Part shown: piece after piece, positions 14,685 to 17,245 of the stretch
Position numbering within the stretch: the stretch's first letter is position 1
Layout of the letters: every line of letters begins with the position of its first letter
Source: an uncultured Clostridia bacterium
Lineage (GTDB): Bacteria; Bacillota; Clostridia; Oscillospirales; CAG-272
Assembly: GCA_946615525.1 (NCBI GenBank)
Contig: CAMOHW010000003.1
Coordinates: forward strand, 1-17,245
Reading direction: 5' to 3'
DNA: 17,245 nucleotides
The notes under the pieces: generated by a model
What the model saw: the letters and a program-made list of their open reading frames with translations, nothing else
What the model was told of the DNA's origin: nothing
Databases searched by the model: none
Position numbers and translations under genes: made by a program

Positions 14685-15853
14685 GATGTCCTCCCGTTGA
14701 AGCGGCTTGCCAGATCCAAATAGTCCTCCACCTGTCTGCCAACCATTTTGCTGCGCTCAAATTCGCGCTCCACGCGTTGCCGTGCGGCAGCCCCGAATGA
14801 CTTTGTTTTTTCGGGATCGTTCAAAAGATCCGCCATGGCAAGATAGAGTTGCTCCGGAGATTGGATGGGCACCAAGAGGCAGGATTCGCCCTCCACCAAT
14901 ACCTCGGAGGCGCCGGGGATGCGGGTGGTGATGACCGGAAGCGCCATTGCTCCCGCCTCCTGGATGGCAAGCCCGAAGCCCTCCCGATATGAGGGATGCA
15001 CATACACATCCATTGCGGAATAGGCAAACTTGACCTCTTCCTTTGGCAGTCGCCCGGTGCAAATGATGCGATCGTTGCTTCCTATGATTTTTTTATCCTG
15101 TTCGGAAAAACCGTTGTTGACATCCAAATCACCCACCAGCAAAAGGTAAACCAGCGGGGATTCATCTTCGAGTTTGTCAAATGCCTCCAAGATTTCGCAA
15201 ATGCCTTTGTCCTTGGTCAACCGACCGATAAAGCCGAACACAAACGCCGAGGACGGCAGAGAAACCTTTTTGCGGAACTCCTCTCTCCACGCTGCCTTTT
15301 GGGCAATGTCAAAATCCTGCAAATCGACGCCGATGGTGCCGCCCAGCCCCAGAACTTTGGAGTTCTGCTCGGTAATCAGGCGCTCCTGAATGCAAAGCGT
15401 TTGGTGCAACCGGCTCTGCGGACGCGTATCGGTAGAGCATTTGCAGATCACTTTTTCAATGGTCTTGTAAAAATGCCGTTTCAGCCCTTTTTTCATATTC
15501 CGATGGCGCACGCCCCACTGGTTGTAAAGCCGGACCGGCGTATGCGCCAGACGCGCGGCGATGGAGGCATACAGAGAAGCGTTCTCGTTGGAATACGCAA
15601 CGATATCAAACCGATTTTTCTTGAAGATCCGTTTGAGTTGCGAAATGATGCGCAAAAAGCCCGGATCAATGCCCCGCTTCATTTTTACGGGAAAATAGTG
15701 GATCCATTCCGGCAGGCGTTTCGCAAATTCGTCATCCCGATTGCAAACGAAAGAAATATCAAATTTCCCCGTTTTGTGCAGTTCTTTGACAATGGGAAGC
15801 ATAAAATGCTCCAAACCGAACGGAACGGTTGTAACAAAACAAATTTTTACCAT
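14678..15853 (-). CDS. Glycosyltransferase family 4 protein
   Basis: A 391-residue GT-B enzyme. The N-terminal domain starts MVKICFVTTVPFGLEHF and includes FDIVAYSNENASLYASIAAR (82-101). The C-terminal domain has the very typical FGFIGRLTKDKGICEILEAF (206-225), LLVGD (238-242) and SYREGFGLAIQEAGAM (288-303) with Glu291...Glu299 as the E-X7-E motif, then LPVITT. It is a clear retaining GT4, of the group that acts early on lipid-linked intermediates. AGGA 6 nt before the ATG supports the start. It begins 1 nt after the ATP-grasp stop and overlaps the aldolase start by 7 nt, so the three genes appear translationally coupled. Confidence 0.94.
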   Translation of the reverse strand: MVKICFVTTVPFGLEHFMLPIVKELHKTGKFDISFVCNRDDEFAKRLPEWIHYFPVKMKRGIDPGFLRIISQLKRIFKKNRFDIVAYSNENASLYASIAARLAHTPVRLYNQWGVRHRNMKKGLKRHFYKTIEKVICKCSTDTRPQSRLHQTLCIQERLITEQNSKVLGLGGTIGVDLQDFDIAQKAAWREEFRKKVSLPSSAFVFGFIGRLTKDKGICEILEAFDKLEDESPLVYLLLVGDLDVNNGFSEQDKKIIGSNDRIICTGRLPKEEVKFAYSAMDVYVHPSYREGFGLAIQEAGAMALPVITTRIPGASEVLVEGESCLLVPIQSPEQLYLAMADLLNDPEKTKSFGAAARQRVEREFERSKMVGRQVEDYLDLASRFNGRTSC

Positions 15854-15854
15854 A

Positions 15855-17033
15855 TCAATTCCTGAACTCTTCCTTGCGGCCTATCTGTTTTTTGTATTTT
15901 TTCATACCGGAGATCAAAAAAGCAAACCAGGGAAGCGGATCGTCAAAAGCAAACAGTTGATCCCTTGTGTGCCAGGGGCTGAAAAAGTTGGGCTTGGCAC
16001 GAAACCGATCCGGAGATTTGAGGAACCAAAGGAGATCAATTTGCGAAACCCGCACACGGATTCCGGTTTTATAGGTTTGATATTCGGTCACTTCTTCTCC
16101 AAACGCGTCCTCCAAGATCTGTTCTGCCAGATTGACGCCTGCCAAAAACTCCAGTTTGGCGCACGCCAGAATGCGCGGATTGATCTCCAAAACCTTCAAG
16201 GCCCCGTCCCGCGGGTCCTCGATCAGGTCAACGCCGCAACAACCCCGAATGCCCATCAGTTGGACCAGTTGGTTGCTATACCGGATCGCCTCCGGGTGAG
16301 CGACCGAAATGTTCAATGTTCCGGTGCCGCCATGGATGGGATACCACCGGGCGCTTTGATAAACAAAGTTGCTTTTGATCTCCCCGTTCCGATCCACAAA
16401 GACATTTGCCGAATAGCATTTTTTGGCCTCCGGAATATACTCCTGAACCACATAGTCCTCAAGCGAAATCTCGTTTTGGGTGATGTAGGAAGCCATTTCT
16501 TCTTTGGTAGAAAACACGCGCAAACCGCGCGCGCCGCTCTTTTCGCGTGGCTTGATCAAAATGGGAAAACACAAACCACTGTTCCAAACATCATCAAGTG
16601 TTTTGACATTCAGGAGCGTGACCGGACAGGGGATCTCGTTCTTCATGCAAACGTCCATCACATTCAATTTATCGATGGATTTTTCAAAGACCTCCAGCGT
16701 ATTGCAAACGGTTTTGGTTGCGGGGTTGATCTTTGCCTGATTTTTTGCCAGAATGTAGGCGGCAAAATCGCTCATGGGAAGGATCAGATCAAACTCCTTT
16801 TTTTGAAGGAGCCCCAAAAGCGTTTCTTCGGACCGTTGCAGATCCTCCTCATCAAAAAAACCGAGGATCTTTTCTTTGGGCAATCTGGAAACATAGGATA
16901 CATCCAGTTTGGAATTGCACAAAACCGAAACCACGCACCCCAACTTTCGGAACGCACGAATAAAAGGCAGGGATTGTCTTGCTCCGCCTTCAAAAATCAA
17001 AATCCTTTTTCCAAAGAATCTTTTATCCTTCAT
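15855..17033 (-). CDS. ATP-grasp ligase (carbamoyl-phosphate-synthase-like fold)
   Basis: A 392-residue ATP-grasp protein. The N-terminal Rossmann part has RILIFEGGARQSLPFIRAF (10-28) and DLILPMSDF (82-90). The ATP-binding part has FPILIKPREKSGARG (156-170, Lys161), VVQEYIP (195-201, Glu198), GGTGTL (235-240) and GVDLIEDPRDGALKVLEINPR (267-287), with Glu283 and Asn285 as metal ligands. Such enzymes join a carboxylate, via acyl phosphate, to an amine or other nucleophile. The ATG at 17033 is chosen for its AAGGA 8 nt upstream and overlaps the preceding gene by 11 nt; an earlier GTG/ATG-type start would intrude further. In this operon it may amidate a uronic acid or link an acid substituent (inference). 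Confidence 0.9.
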   Translation of the reverse strand: MKDKRFFGKRILIFEGGARQSLPFIRAFRKLGCVVSVLCNSKLDVSYVSRLPKEKILGFFDEEDLQRSEETLLGLLQKKEFDLILPMSDFAAYILAKNQAKINPATKTVCNTLEVFEKSIDKLNVMDVCMKNEIPCPVTLLNVKTLDDVWNSGLCFPILIKPREKSGARGLRVFSTKEEMASYITQNEISLEDYVVQEYIPEAKKCYSANVFVDRNGEIKSNFVYQSARWYPIHGGTGTLNISVAHPEAIRYSNQLVQLMGIRGCCGVDLIEDPRDGALKVLEINPRILACAKLEFLAGVNLAEQILEDAFGEEVTEYQTYKTGIRVRVSQIDLLWFLKSPDRFRAKPNFFSPWHTRDQLFAFDDPLPWFAFLISGMKKYKKQIGRKEEFRN

Positions 17034-17245
17034 TGCTGTTTTCCTTATCCTCACGGTTGACAAATCCGGTGATCTCTTTCAAAATTTTTTCCGGCTTTTT
17101 CCGGAAAACGGTTGCAAGAATGCAAACGACCGTGTACCAGATCATTTTCAGATCAAACCCGATGCCCATGTGCGCCGGATAGTAGGCCTCCAGTTCCCGG
17201 CGGGTGGGCAAAACGAGCTTTTTGTATTCTTCCTGGTCCTCTCTC
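17023..17245 (-). CDS. Probable undecaprenyl-phosphate sugar transferase, C-terminus only
   Basis: Only the last 73 residues are in the window; the frame is open to the right edge, so the start is outside. Visible are LPTRRELEAYYPAHM and then GFDLKMIWYTVVCILATVF, which resembles the amphipathic/hydrophobic end (W-D-K-I-x3-T-V pattern) of WcaJ/CapM-type priming transferases, followed by a charged tail. Such enzymes load the first sugar-1-phosphate on undecaprenyl phosphate and usually lead the operon's glycan genes, which fits its place here. The catalytic core is not visible, so the identification rests on the tail and on context. The stop overlaps the ATP-grasp start by 11 nt. Confidence 0.6.
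   Translation of the reverse strand, partial: REDQEEYKKLVLPTRRELEAYYPAHMGIGFDLKMIWYTVVCILATVFRKKPEKILKEITGFVNREDKENSNEG

Larger units (their letters stand above)
4980..17245 (-). other. Surface polysaccharide (capsule/EPS) biosynthesis operon, promoter-distal part
   Basis: Twelve consecutive - strand genes with no gap above 27 nt, several overlapping stops and starts, and a terminator at the distal end. The content is a probable priming transferase end, ATP-grasp, five glycosyltransferases, aldolase, acyltransferase, Ldh_2 oxidoreductase, EpsG-type polymerase and flippase, consistent with a Wzx/Wzy-type pathway. The promoter and any chain-length or tyrosine-kinase genes are beyond the right edge. 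No internal promoter or terminator stands out. Confidence 0.85.

Noticed and set aside
15741..17060. Open reading frame of 439 codons on the + strand opposite the ATP-grasp gene
   Set aside because: It is antisense to a gene with intact ATP-grasp motifs, without a ribosome site or recognisable domain. Other long + strand frames across 5-16.5 kb are rejected for the same reason.
1..17245. CRISPR arrays, tRNA/rRNA genes, prophage, toxin-antitoxin or defence genes
   Set aside because: No regularly spaced direct repeats, no cloverleaf or rRNA sequence, and no integrase, transposase or defence-type domains were seen on either strand.

Overview
The window looks like a chromosomal segment from a low-to-mid GC Firmicute, most likely an uncultured or gut-type Clostridia (Oscillospirales-like). 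The grounds are strong AGGAGG-type ribosome binding sites, the feoB / Cys-rich membrane protein / HMA trio, RNHCP and YggT genes next to an ammonia-dependent nadE, and the style of the polysaccharide locus. The lineage is an inference from gene content; no rRNA or marker gene is present to fix it.

Left part (1-1.53 kb, + strand): the 3' half of feoB (ferrous iron transporter), a 60-residue FeoB-associated Cys-rich membrane protein, and a small HMA metal-binding protein. The HMA gene is bracketed by two copies, in opposite orientation, of a long palindromic repeat of about 75-80 bp; one copy has a perfect 48-bp palindrome. Next (1.69-3.32 kb, - strand) is a stand-alone acyl-CoA-ligase-like adenylating enzyme whose P-loop is shortened by about three residues and whose usual A10 lysine is arginine. 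A divergent promoter region (3.32-3.51 kb) drives this gene leftwards and a small + strand operon rightwards: RNHCP zinc-ribbon protein, YggT membrane protein and NAD+ synthase. That operon ends at a bidirectional hairpin terminator at 4.93-4.97 kb.

Right part (4.98-17.25 kb, - strand): one uninterrupted, tightly packed surface-polysaccharide operon, read from right to left. The order is the C-terminus of a probable priming sugar transferase, ATP-grasp ligase, GT4, HpcH/HpaI-type aldolase, left-handed beta-helix acyltransferase, Ldh_2-family oxidoreductase, GT4-like, GT4, EpsG-type polymerase, GT2, GT4 and a Wzx-like flippase. Gaps range from an 11-nt overlap to 27 nt, so co-transcription and translational coupling are likely. 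The gene set fits a Wzx/Wzy-type capsule or cell-wall polysaccharide: priming on undecaprenyl phosphate, up to five further transferases, export by the flippase, and polymerisation by the EpsG-like protein. Chain-length and regulatory genes are not seen and would lie beyond the right edge.

The most unusual part is the ATP-grasp / aldolase / acyltransferase / Ldh_2 set embedded among the glycosyltransferases. It suggests the cell makes a non-sugar hydroxy-acid-type substituent and attaches it to the glycan; this is inference. No tRNA, rRNA, CRISPR array, transposase or phage gene is seen, and no stretch over 300 bp lacks a gene.
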